DNA of 64,000 bases, taken from NCBI RefSeq assembly GCF_019059575.1, contig NW_024881668.1, positions 698,501-762,500 of the forward strand, written 5' to 3'. Each line of letters begins with the position of its first letter. Within the stretch, counting starts at the first letter, position 1. The position numbers were made by a program, and so were the translations under genes. The notes below the pieces were generated by a model. The model was not told the DNA's origin. It did not search any database and saw nothing but the letters and a program-made list of their open reading frames with translations. Below are positions 51,478 through 61,483 of the stretch, one piece after another. The stretch is from Amphibalanus amphitrite. Lineage: Eukaryota > Arthropoda > Thecostraca > Balanomorpha > Balanidae.

Positions 51478-52732
51478 CCGAAAGTGGCCCGCGCGGTAGT
51501 GGTCAACAGCCTCCCGGAAAGAATTAATGTAGCAGTCTCCAGCTCAAGTCCTGGCGCTTGGTGGTGCCTTTTCTCCTTCGCATATAGTGCTCTGCGATCC
51601 CCAGACGCCAACAACAAACGTAACTGCTCCTTAACAACACTCATTAAGCGACAGGTCACCGACGGAGCGTTGGTAACGCGGACCGTTGAAATGCAAGAGA
51701 GAGGTAGCCTTGGCCAACACTCTCTCAAGAATACGGCGCAAGCAGAAATCAAGCGCATCCTTCCGAGGATGATAAAATCGCCCGTCGGGTGTACGCGAAG
51801 TGCGCAGACGGCGACGTGGGAGCTGCACTCAGGATACCCACATCTAGCGAGTCCTTAGTGCAGCCCTCCGAAGAGGTCGTCAGTTTGCTACGCCTCAAAC
51901 ACACGAAGACATGCCACCGCCGCCATCTGCTACAGAGGCACCGCTGATGACTGTAACGGAGAGCCAGGTCCGGCAGTCAGTTCTCTCCATGCCGACGGGA
52001 TCAGCTGCGGGTCTGGACGGCATCAGGCCCCTTCACTTGCCGCAGCTAATCTCAGCAGAGGCGGGCGAGGCCGGTCAGCGCATGCTAACTTCACTTACCG
52101 CACTCACCAACCTGGTGTTGGCTGGTCAGTTACCAGCATGTGAGCGGGACGCCCTCTACAGTGCATCTCTGTGCGCCTTCCGGAAGAAAGACGGAGGCCT
52201 GCGTCCGATCGCCGTCGGCAGTGTCTACCGCCGCCTACCAGCACGCATCGCCGCCCGCCTTGCAGCTGACCTGCCGGGTCCGGAACTGAGACCCGCTCAA
52301 CTCGGTGTCGGCACGCCACTCAGCTGTGAGGCCGCGGTACACGCAACAAGAAACTATACAAAAAGTTCACCAGATCAAACAGAAGCAACACGAGTGCTCC
52401 TCAAGGTAGACGTCAAAAACGCGTCTAATACTGTGAGACGTGACGCCGTGCTTCGATGTCTGAACGACTGCTGCCCGGAGGTATATGCGATGGCCCATCA
52501 GGCGTATAGCACGCCCACTCCACTTATCTACGCTGGTCACAAAACCATGTCCTCAACGGGTGTCCAGCAAAGTGACCCGCTGGGCCCGCTCGCATTCGCG
52601 CTGACAGTCAACACGTGCGCACGCAGCCTCCAATCACCATTGAACATATGGTGCCTTGACGATGCAACGACTGCAGGCCCAGTTGCTGACGTCATCTCTG
52701 TTGGGTTGTGGATATGCGCCACATACTTCTGA
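51478..52732 (+). pseudogene. LINE reverse transcriptase (partial)
   Basis: 51484-51858 carries ARAVVVNSLPERINVAVSSS, WWCLFSFAYSALRSPD and SLTTLIKRQV, the region before the RT; the next frame has IARRVYAKCADGDVGAALRI. 51911-52732 is an RT core: GSAAGLDGIRPLHLPQL, LCAFRKKDGGLRPIAVGSVY, LLKVDVKNASNTVRRD (motif A), GVQQSDPLGPLAFALT (motif B) and WCLDDATTAGP (motif C, with both Asp). Motif A has Ser where Phe is usual, motif B has Ser for Gly, motif C has Cys at the Tyr-like site. The thumb and any RNase H are missing. Clade not determined. Confidence 0.8.
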
Positions 52733-53469
52733 TCCGCGCAATGTTGCGATTGTTTAGTTTAGTGATGAGCCGTATTGTTGTTTGAACAGCTATGGCGTGG
52801 ATCAACCATGATTTATCTACGTTTGTTCAGAGACTGAGTTGGTGGAGCGCCATTAGTTATTATTATTTCATAGTTCGATCCAAGTGCACGTGTAGCATGA
52901 TGACCGGAGTTCAGTGGTTGGTTGGACGCCTTTGGTTGGACAGTCCCTCACCACCAAGGTCCTCCTGTCCGTAATGGCCGCCGCCATGCGTTCTTGTGTT
53001 GTTGTCGTGTTGCACTGAAGAGAGAAAACTTCTGGTGTTTAATGATGTCACAAATAAATGAGGTATTTGTCCAACGATACACGCCAACAAATGGGATTAA
53101 TTAGCTCACCACTGGCTTAGCGCTTCATGATAGCTCACTCCTGCTTCATATAGCTCAAACCAAGATACCTAAAAGAAACAGGTAGGTCGGGTGTTTTGAG
53201 TAAAGCCCTGGTGACGTCACGGACATTTCTTATATGGAGAATTTCGCCTTTAAGGAAAATATTCTACAAACGAAAATTTGTATTTTATAAGCAAAAAATA
53301 CAGTCTTTCAATTTCAATATGAAACTTATATAACTTAATTACAAAACTTGAAATCCTTTGAGTGTTTGTCCCAACCCCCTGCTATACCCTTGGTCACGTG
53401 ACTAAAATGATAAACTTTGCGTTTTACAATGTTATGACTTAAACAGAAGTAATAAATATTAAAAGTGTA
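52733..53469. other. No gene recognised
   Basis: AT-rich. The phrase TTAGCTCACCACTGGCT (53100) recurs at about 54113 and, as TTTAGCTCACCATTGGCT, near 54188, so a repeat of about 1.1 kb may span 53100-54240, with the palindromic MITE inside. Confidence 0.35.
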
Positions 53470-53702
53470 CCGTAAGGTGGGGCTATTTGAGACAGTGGGG
53501 CTATTTGAGACAGTATTTAAAATTGCTATAAAATAAAAACCACTTAAAATTTATGCTTAATTTTTTGCTCAGGCGATTTTCTGATCGATTCCACACCTCT
53601 CTGTGCAAAAATATCACACAAAAATCAAACGATCTTCATTTTATAGCGATCTTAAATACTGTCTCAAATAGCCCCACTGTCTCAAATAGCCCCACTTTAC
53701 GG
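53470..53702. mobile_element. Palindromic MITE with TA target duplication
   Basis: Starts CCGTAAGGTGGGGC, ends GCCCCACTTTACGG, flanked by TA. The arms contain GGGGCTATTTGAGACAGT twice on the left and its inverse twice on the right. The arms pair over about 75 bp. Tc1/mariner type is likely from the TA. Non-coding. Confidence 0.85.
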
Positions 53703-53704
53703 TA

Positions 53705-54322
53705 CTATTTATGATGTTTTAGGCAGAAATCGTGTAAATATATCCTTAAATTATATATAATCTGTTGAAAAGAAGTCACATGATGTTACCAGATTGTGCT
53801 CGGACAGCATCTTCTTGAACTTCGATTTCGAGTACTTTGTACCTCCATAGAGGCCTAATAACGGACGTTTTCAGTTATAAAATGAAGCGCTGTATCTAAT
53901 AAGGGCAAAATGTAATCATTTGTTGCCCTTCAGGCTGGGCTATCCAGGTATGAACTTTGGCCAGTTTGTGTGTAAAGCCTATGGTGAAGGGAAAACTTCA
54001 CGCCCAGCTGACGTCACAGACCTCGGCTACCAAATCGTGTCCGGTGGGGGTCGGCTCAAACTAGCTCATCTCTAATAGTCTCCAATTTGCTCACCCTGAG
54101 CTCCCAGCTCCGAATTAGCTCACCACTGGCTCATAACTAAATAAATCTAACCACTGGCTCATAGCTCCACAAAGTTTTTAGCCGTAATTTAGCTCACCAT
54201 TGGCTGATAGCTCCACAATAGTTCACATGATGGCTTTCTAACCTAGACCGTCGGATTCATGATTTCCACTTCCTACCTCCAAACTCAGTCTAACCGCATC
54301 AGTCACCCAGGCACAACATTAG
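53705..54322. other. No gene recognised
   Basis: AT-rich; contains the GCTCACCACTGGCTCAT words noted above (54110-54210). Just 3' of the last BTB-gene exon on the minus strand. Confidence 0.35.
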
Positions 54323-54880
54323 TTATTGTGTGCAGACACTGTATGAAAATAGATGTTTATGGTCACCAATCTGTGTTGGTGCGCGTATGAAAACTCTCAC
54401 CAAATTGACCCCAACTTCGGTGTGTTTTACCCGATCCCCGGACCTAAGTGGTAGATGAGCTGATCTCGTCAGCCGCGCCGGTGGCATTTTCCGGCGCACT
54501 TCCCGCGCCACCACCGCCTCCGGCGTTGTCGGCGCGGTGATGGGAGTAGCATCAGACTCGCCACCACCGCCGAGCGCCGGACGTCTCTTCACATCCCCCT
54601 CGTCCTTTGCTAGTGTGTCACTGATCGGCCTTTTCAGGGCTGAGCCTGAACAACCCACCGTGGCAGGCTCCGACTCCGCATCCTCCGCCAAAGTGTGCAC
54701 CGTCGGTCTGGCTGAAGTCTCCACTGCAGCAGCCGATGTTGAAGATGGTGCTCCTGATGATGCCGCAGAGCGAGTCCCCCGTCCGGGAGGTGTTGGAGGA
54801 CATGAGTCAGCGTGTGGAGGCGTGACGGCCGTCTCTGGAGTGTCCGAGGAGTGTTTTAGATGGTCGTCGGCGGTCACATA
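54323..54880 (-). CDS. BTB gene, candidate last exon
   Basis: On the minus strand, ctctctgtctgcag is followed by a 186-codon open segment. It reads YVTADDHLKHSSDTPETAV, TPPHADSCPPTPPGRGTRSA, then KRPISDTLAKDEGDVKRRP (a nuclear-localisation-like basic pair), and ends FSYSVCTQ at a stop. The Ser/Thr/Pro/Ala-rich, disordered composition fits the region after the BTB domain in arthropod transcription factors. Entry phase 0 fits exon 3. A hidden donor before the stop (GGATCGGGTAAAAC) cannot be excluded; no zinc finger or Pipsqueak domain is seen. Confidence 0.55.
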   Translation of the reverse strand, partial: YVTADDHLKHSSDTPETAVTPPHADSCPPTPPGRGTRSAASSGAPSSTSAAAVETSARPTVHTLAEDAESEPATVGCSGSALKRPISDTLAKDEGDVKRRPALGGGGESDATPITAPTTPEAVVAREVRRKMPPARLTRSAHLPLRSGDRVKHTEVGVNLVRVFIRAPTQIGDHKHLFSYSVCTQ

Positions 54881-54989
54881 CTGCAGACAGAGAGAAGGGG
54901 CGGGGTGTTATTGTCCCGACGTGCCCTGATGTGTCCAGAGATGGTGCGCTTCCGAGAGATTATGTGCTCTGATGATGAAGCTACATGCT

Positions 54990-55100
54990 ATAGTTCGTTT
55001 TTTTTTTCTAAGTTTGACCCCCACTGTAAACATCTTTTTGAACACGGCACGAGAATTGCTAGCTGAACTACTGAGAAAACTGATTGGCGCACATTGATTT
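54990..55100 (+). repeat. Inverted repeat arm, left
   Basis: About 100 bp (AAGTTTGACCCCCACTGTAA ... CTGAGAAAACTG) recurs inverted at 56145-56245 with about 88% identity. On its own strand each arm can read NIFLN-AREL-A-LLRKL. The arms may be the ends of an older element that lies inside the BTB gene's last intron. Confidence 0.7.
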
Positions 55101-55117
55101 CACAGACGATCAACCTG

Positions 55118-55894
55118 AGGCCTGTTTCACTAAAAACTTGCGATTGCAAGTGTTTGAACTTTACAATTCATAAGTATTTTTGCAAACTATGTAATCGGAT
55201 TTCACTAAACTTCATCACCAGCGGCACCTCCGATAAAAAGAGTTGGTAAATAAACTTGTAAACAGTAAAATTGTTTTTAATCAAGAACTATAACATGTTA
55301 CAGATATTGCTTCTTTTAATCAAACTATGTCTAGTATTCATTTCGGAAATTGCAGGAATAAATCAAAAATAATGATGCTGTTTCTGAATGGTATAAATGA
55401 AAATTCACAATATCTTCTTATTGAAAGAAAATAAAACGTAAAACTTTTGACAGCAGAAGACTGTTGAATGCAATTATGGCGCGAGAATGACAAAACATGA
55501 CGATATTTATTTATTGCTCGTAGCTGGACCGTAGGGAATGTGCTAAGTGAAAAAGAGCATATAATGACTCAGCATATCATATTTGTTTTAAATAATTGAT
55601 TGCTTTTCATCATTGCACAAAAAGTAATAAAATTCCAAACGTAAGGGCCACTGGAATTTCGGGTTTGTAAGTACAACGTTTTCTTTCAAGTTTTTGGTCT
55701 TCGTGAAACAGAAAGTTTGCGATTTCGATGTTTCTTACAAACTTTTTTCTTGTAAAAAAGTTGGTAAATTTTAAACTCAAAATTCATGCCCGAAGGTTTC
55801 GTGAAATCCAAATTTCAAATGTTGGTAATTATTTGTTTTAAACTCAAGTTTTTTCTTTGTAATTACACACTTTATTTGTTAGTGAAACAGGCCT
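55118..55894. mobile_element. PIF/Harbinger-like MITE with CTG target duplication
   Basis: Termini AGGCCTGTTTCACTAA and TTAGTGAAACAGGCCT, flanked by CTG (55115-55117, 55895-55897). A second copy of the 60-bp host sequence at 55926-55986 shows the site empty with one CTG. 777 bp, AT-rich interior, non-coding. Harbinger elements make 3-bp duplications, usually TWA, so superfamily assignment is tentative. Confidence 0.85.
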
Positions 55895-55925
55895 CTGATC
55901 AAAATTAGTTCTACCTGGCTCCTAT

Positions 55926-55986
55926 GGCGCACAATGATTTCACAGACGATCAACCTGATCAAAATTAGTTCTACCTGACTCCTATT
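55926..55986. repeat. 60-bp tandem duplication (empty-site copy)
   Basis: GGCGCACAATGATTTCACAG to CTGACTCCTAT repeats the sequence at 55087-55117 joined to 55895-55925. One member is split by the 777-bp MITE, the other is not, so the duplication predates or accompanied insertion into one copy. Confidence 0.85.
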
Positions 55987-56518
55987 TCTCAGACTCATAG
56001 CTCGTATTTGGCCTTATTTATGACCCCACAGGGATAGAAGACTTGTCAGGAATTATTACTGAACTAATTAAGAAATCGCACGGCGTATAACATAACGATC
56101 CATCATCGGAGTTCAAACCTTATTTTGAATACATCATTCATATCCTCCATACAATGTGCGCTGACCAGTTTTCTCAGTAAGTCAGCTAGCAATTCGCGTG
56201 CTGCGTTCAAAAATATGTTTACAGTGAGGGTCAAACTTATAAAAAAAAAATACGAACTATAATAAAACGAAAATATTGTTAGGAATCCTATAAACATATG
56301 GAATGCGAAAAGATTTATTTCCGTTTTCCAACATAAAAGTCCCGAACACAAACACATTTAACGCAACTCAGGAGTTGAAAGTGAGCATTCGATTTGAATG
56401 ATAGCATTGAACAACGCTGATTCTTTAAACTTGAATAAAAACTGTCGCAATACGAAACAAATCGTACAACACAGCATCCTGTGGTTAGAATCGAACCCAC
56501 TCACTCGCAGTAACTCAC

Positions 56519-56643
56519 CTCATCGTCGCTGCCGCGCTCCGAGTCCAGCGAGTCTCTGTCACTGTCCGAGTCGTCAGGATCGACCAGCACCTCCACTCCG
56601 GGGAAAATGTACCGGGACGGCGGCTGGTGAAGATAGGTGCCCT
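56519..56643 (-). CDS. BTB gene, candidate exon 3
   Basis: On the minus strand a tttctcttcaacag acceptor and a GAG|gtgagt donor bound 125 bp. It reads GTYLHQPPSRYIFPGVEVLV then DPDDSDSDRDSLDSERGSDD and E. Entry in phase 1 completes a Glu codon with the last base of exon 2; exit is phase 0. A hydrophobic strand followed by an acidic serine-rich tail (casein-kinase-2-like sites) is seen. Phase agreement with both neighbours is strong support for a real exon. Confidence 0.7.
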
Positions 56644-57091
56644 CTGTTGAAGAGAAAAGGCGTCCTCATTGTCAATTATACAATGAGCCAAAGGCTATTA
56701 CTTCCTTATTTTTTAATCATAATGGGGCTCCACACAATTTTCAAAGAAACCCTCAATATCATTCAAAATAAAAGGCGTCCATCAGGAAAACACGTAGCGA
56801 GGAAATCACGTACCACCATGTTACACGCCCACACACATACAAATTAAAAGATGTTGATAGTGGGAGCCAATGACACCTGCACTCAATGCGGTGAATTTAT
56901 TTCTGAAGGGACGAACCAAGAGCACGGGGGAGCGAGCCGTTAATCAAAGCCTTCCACACGCCCGTGCCTCGACCGCCGGCCGCTGACCCCGCCCCGGGCC
57001 ACGCGGCAGGGGCGGTGCCAGGCACGCCCCACCGGGAGGCGCCATGGGCGGCGCCAGGCGCCCGACTACGGGCAGTTGAAGACGCCCTTAA

Positions 57092-58170
57092 AGGTAGTGT
57101 GCCAGCTTTCTTGGACCGTATGGAGTTAATGGCCCAGATAAGGAGAACCGGATTTTTAGAACTTATCCATACCTTCAAAACTCATGGAAACGTCTTAAAT
57201 TCTTCAAATTTTGAGTACCCCAGTGCGAAATTCGCCCCGACGGGTTGTCGGTCGTACCCCAACCACATTTCACACCACTATGAACAATAAATGCACACAC
57301 TGAAATCGCTATTACCGATATGCTCATCCAATCAAGTTTCGATAAACCCGTTCATCATCAGCTCCTGCGGTTTCGAACACGCCTGTTAGGTGGTGCGGTA
57401 GACCACGCCCAAAGCCAGGGCCCCGGTAAAGTGAGGTAGCCCGGAGTCAGGGCAGCGTGCGCTGACCCAAGCCGGAGCCGCGCGTCCTCCCGGTGTCATG
57501 TGATAGCCCGGGGCTGCCCGCGGGGATGCGGTAGACCGCGCCCAAAGCTGCGGCCCCGGCTTGGGTCAGCGCACGCTGCCCCGACTCGGCTACCTCACGT
57601 TACCGGGGCCCTGGCTTTGGGCGCGGCTTCTGCTCATACTTTGTGGTGCGGTGGTGGTGCGTCGGGCTGCGCGCTCTGACTTCGGCCAAGAAAAATGCGT
57701 CAGCTGATCATTGTCATTTCTGCCACTTGCGTGTGGTGAAATGGGGTCATAACTTATAAGACGGCTTTTTCATATCAATTATTTTACATAAAATATTTCA
57801 AACCATAAATAATGTTCGACAGCCAAATAAAAGAAACAATACCAATACGGGCTTACAGTTTAAGGCTCGACATTGTGTTGTCTACGATTAGACAGCTGAT
57901 AACTCATTCCCGTACGTCGTATGGTCGTAACACTATAATGACCTTTGCTTATTGTCACAAGTGCGCCGCATTCGCGATTGTTGCCCGACGCCTGTTTGCA
58001 GGTGAGCCCACTACAGTTGTTATACATATCTAAAAACCGATAAACTTTTAGGCGAAAAAGGCACTATTCCAGGCCCATTTTTGATTTTTTTTGCGATATT
58101 AGGTAAAAACAGAAGCTTCTTATCCTAGGAAAAATAAAATGGGAAATCTTTCAAAGGTGGCACACTACCT
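57092..58170. mobile_element. TTAA-flanked element with central palindrome
   Basis: TTAA on both sides; termini AGGTAGTGTGCCA and TGGCACACTACCT. 1079 bp. TTAA duplication with AGG start fits Kolobok- or piggyBac-type MITEs. A GC-rich palindrome with arms of about 75 bp (57393-57466 and 57558-57632, e.g. CCCAAAGCCAGGGCCCCGG) and a loop of about 90 bp sits in an otherwise AT-rich body. Lies in an intron of the BTB gene. Confidence 0.85.
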
Positions 58171-58535
58171 TTAACGCCATTAATCTGATAAATCACTCTC
58201 GCAAATCACACGTCAATTAAAACGGTTCACTCGAAACACAAACACCAGTAGCATTACGAACGAAAGCTATCAAATATCCACATTGCTGGGAATTCAAACA
58301 TTCTAAAGTCTCTCGATTTCAATCGCGATGGTAAAATCTTAGCACAGCGACACAGAACAAAACTACTCAAATCCAGGACCATGGTGTGGTATTTCAGTTG
58401 ATTGCAAATAAACTGCTTTTTCTACCAACACTAACAAGCCGGCCATCTATCTATCTAGACCGGTGGCGAGCTACGCCCTAATCCAAAATCACCTTTAAAA
58501 ATTCCGCTCCTCTCGGGATTCGAACCCGCACTCAC

Positions 58536-58700
58536 CGGGTAGTCTGGCAGCGACGCTCTCCTTCAGTTTCCTCTGCCAGCAGTGCCGGAGGGCGTCAGTG
58601 TCGTTCTCGTTGGTCGGGTCGGCCGGCGGTGAGGACGGCGTAGATGGCGCGGGGCGAGAGGGTAGTTCAGTGAGCTCCCTCAGAGGCGGAGAGAAGGACT
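58536..58700 (-). CDS. BTB gene, candidate exon 2
   Basis: On the minus strand the frame reads TDDGGESFSPPLRELTELPS, RPAPSTPSSPPADPTNENDT and DALRHCWQRKLKESVAARLP. The donor is CCCG|gtgagt, leaving phase 1, which matches exon 3. The 5' end is uncertain: the clean acceptor (ccctctcag near 58740) opens in frames that meet a stop, so either another acceptor is used or there is a frame lesion. The last 35 bp and the intron start together resemble a tRNA 3' half. Confidence 0.5.
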
Positions 58701-58739
58701 CTCCTCCGTCATCGGTAAGGAGCCCGGAGCATTAGCCGC

Positions 58740-59325
58740 CGAGCCTGAGAGGGAAGGGGAATGAGGTCAGTGTTTTTACGGCTATAGGTACTACTTGATT
58801 ATCATTATGGGTGAGCACTGAGCTGCAGGTACAAGACCACTACCTGCAAGAACATAGGCAGCCACCCAGAGAAGCATGAAATGACCCTTATTGGCTTGCA
58901 GACCCCGCCACTCTCGGCCCGCCTGACCGCCCAAGGAAGGAACGTTCGGCTCTCGTTCTACTAAACAAGTGTAATATTTGTTATTTTGACGTCCCAAATC
59001 ACTATTTAAGTTATTCACTGTGCCTGTGAAGAAAATGCATTCCTCTGCTAGATTTAAAGCATGTTTTTTACTCTTTAAAGCAAAACTACAATTGCATTTG
59101 TTTGTTTGCTGGGGGTTAGGGGCACGCCGACTGCAAGGTAAACTACAATTACACTTCAAAGTTCAAAGCCTTTTAGGGATTTTGTCAGTATTATACCTAA
59201 ATGCCACTGCTATCATATTCGAATGACAATAATCATTACATTCAAAGTTTTCAAGTCAATTGTCAGTGTCATCAGCCCCATATGACTCTCCAGGACTCTA
59301 GTAGGTTAACTGCCCCATCACCCAC
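58740..59325. other. Intron of the BTB gene; LINE 3' end inside
   Basis: 59096-59160 contains a diverged copy (GGGGTTAGGGGCACGCCGAC) of the LINE 3' terminus seen at 6.4 and 21.7 kb, minus orientation. The second half of a BTB domain would be expected in this interval but was not found. Confidence 0.4.
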
Positions 59326-59508
59326 CTTTAGCAGTTCCCTGAAGTACAGACTGCAGGCAGACAGCATCATCCTGTGGGCCCAGACACGCTGTCCCTCACA
59401 GCAGAGCGTGACGTCCAGCAGCTCCCCTCCGGAGCAGAGCTGGTCAAACACAGACGTGACGCTGTCCTGGAACCAGTCTCATTTGAGGCAGAACTTCTGA
59501 GAGTCCAT
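59326..59508 (-). CDS. BTB/POZ domain, first exon, with in-frame TGA
   Basis: Minus strand, ATG at 59508-59506: MDSQKFCLK, TGA, DWFQDSVTSVFDQLCSGGEL, LDVTLCCEGQRVWAHRMMLS and ACSLYFRELLK, then a GTGGGT donor in phase 0. This is the first half of the tramtrack/lola-type BTB domain of arthropod transcription factors (LRWNN-x-x-NL-SVFD-L, FVDVTL-C-G, AHK-VLSACS-YF). BTB mediates dimerisation. The TGA (59481-59479) replaces the conserved Trp codon TGG of the LRWN motif, a single-base change. So the gene may be a recent pseudogene, a variant allele, or start downstream. Confidence 0.75.
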
Positions 59509-59519
59509 CCTGGAGGGCT

Positions 59520-59860
59520 GAAGATCAGGGGCAAGACAGCAATTGGTTAGTTCATGAGAGGTGATTTGTTCCATTCTGGTTTGTTCAGTTTGGTTCTGAT
59601 TTGGTTCCTTGTGTGATCCTGGTATCCACTCTCAACCAATTCAAGACCAGACCGGACAATTACTGAAACCGAATCAGATACTCTATCCTAATTCCTAGAT
59701 TAGCTTCCACGAGAGTCCTCAGTTCAGGAGCTCGATGCGGTAAATGTCAAGTTTAAGTCCTAAGAAGATTTCATTGATAAATTTTTCATATTTTTACATT
59801 ATTTGACATCCTGAATCCAAAAATGATCCTCATATGTCTCGCAAATAAAAGGAAAAAACA
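59520..59860. other. No feature; upstream of the BTB gene
   Basis: AT-rich with no clear promoter motifs. Any 5' UTR exon of the BTB gene would lie here or beyond. Confidence 0.3.
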
Positions 59861-59867
59861 TAATCAA

Positions 59868-60012
59868 ACCTGACCTAACCTTACCTACTTACCTATAACC
59901 TACCAACCTACAACCTACAAACCTACCCTAACCTAACCTAACCTACAAACCTACCTACCTACAACCTAAAACCTACAAACCTACAACCTAACCTAACCTA
60001 AAACCTAAAATT
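59868..60012. repeat. Degenerate CCTAA/CCTAC tract (telomere-like)
   Basis: About 145 bp of variants of CCTAA, CCTAC, AACCTACAA and AACCTAAAA. AACCTAACCTAACCTA stretches equal three units of the arthropod telomere repeat TTAGG read on the minus strand. Units are impure, so this is interstitial, not a chromosome end. Confidence 0.85.
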
Positions 60013-60279
60013 TTTGCTGTTTCATATTCGTATCAACAGCGTCACAAGTGTAGTTAGGACCTAAACTTGACATACCCTCGATGCCATAGGGACCCTACAG
60101 GCCTGAGGCCAATGGCCATGGTGGCCATCAAAATTCCTGTACCTACTGGTAAGGTACCTGAAGTAAGAAGTAAAGCAAAAAAAAAACGGTTTTTATATAC
60201 TAATACCGTGATCTGGGTGTGCTTCTATTTTTATGTAAAAACTAAAAAGCAAAACAACTGAGCTAGCATAGGTACCAGA

Positions 60280-60560
60280 GGGGTGTTCACGGGCACCGCA
60301 AACTGCTGAGTGCGGTGTGTGCGTTGTGGGCCGCAGGCGTGGGGGTAGGGGATGGCTTGGGGGATGGGTAGGTGGTTCTGACGTCACGGCTGCGTGCGGT
60401 GGACAGTCCGCTGTGGCAGGTCCCGACCGGCCAGGAGCGGTGACGGAAGGCCGACATAGGGACACAGTGGGCGGAGCTTGGAGGCTGTGTACGGTCCGAC
60501 CGCACACAGGAGCCCGTGAACAGCCCTCAGATATATATGACGCAACCGCGACATTTGCAG
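60280..60560. promoter_or_regulatory. GC-rich block with a CRE palindrome (possible divergent promoter)
   Basis: About 250 bp of high GC content with CpGs lie between the minus-strand BTB ATG (59.5 kb) and the plus-strand KRAB exon (61.48 kb). TGACGTCA occurs at 60380-60387. No TATA box is convincing. Position and composition are the only support. Confidence 0.25.
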
Positions 60561-60599
60561 CGCAATTTGACGGATGCTCCATGGGTTACCTTTGAATTT

Positions 60600-61480
60600 T
60601 AGCTGGTAAAAATTAACATACGGCTCGGAAATACGAACTGAGAAATAAAAAGACTCTTGCCATTCACAACAATCATCGAGAAACACCCACTACGTCTACA
60701 CCCACATACAATCCACCAACACGCGCGCGGAAAACCACTCAAAACGCTCAAAACTCACGTGAACGTTCAAAACGCGTTGTTAATGTTATCATCAACTTGG
60801 CATCAACCTAGCGTGAAATTTGCGTAAAATGCACATTGAATTTGTCGAACATAAATGACGTCATTGAAGACTATGCAAGGTTTCTTTTATGATTTGATGC
60901 CATTTGATGCATAATTCAAGTCAATAAGCAGCCAATAAATAAGGGAAACCATATTAAAGTACATATGCCCTTTTAGAAATTGCAAAAGTTGTAATAGCAT
61001 GTGCAATTTTGTCGTAAAACTTTTGATAACTTGATTCATGGCAAATTTACAATCTTTCTTGTGATATTCCTGCTGAATTTTTTCATCCTTATTTTAATTT
61101 TTACTACATCATCTTGACAAAATTACAGGATAATAAAGAAAATAGTAACTTAATGGAAGAGAAAGGATATCTTGCCTCAATAGATATTTGATTTATTTCT
61201 ATGAAACCTTGAATGTATCTTCCGGTCCCAAGCAGAAGATGAATTGGAATGTAAAGGTAAACAGCAACAAACAAGAAGCAGGAAGTGGCAGGAAATGGAA
61301 ATATACCTACCTATGGCTTTGGGCAGGAAGCCAAGAAGAGGCTTTTGAAACATAGGGTATAATTAAATTAGATCGCTTGGATCTATATTGGAAAGCAACA
61401 GATTGATATTTAAGCTCCTATAATATCGCGATTGTGTTGTTTTTGCCCTTGCTTGCTGCTGCGACCGTTGATTATATCGT
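60600..61480. other. No gene; AT-rich upstream region of the KRAB exon
   Basis: AT-rich without recognisable repeats. ATATCGTAAGATGG around the ATG at 61484 is a fair start context. Confidence 0.35.
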
Positions 61481-61483
61481 AAG

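Noticed and set aside
54537-54929. Plus-strand frame opposite the last BTB exon
   Set aside because: The minus strand has the acceptor, the phase match and the nuclear-type basic motif; the plus frame is a shadow.
59868-60012. A chromosome end
   Set aside because: Units are impure, only about 145 bp long, and gene and element sequence continues on both sides.
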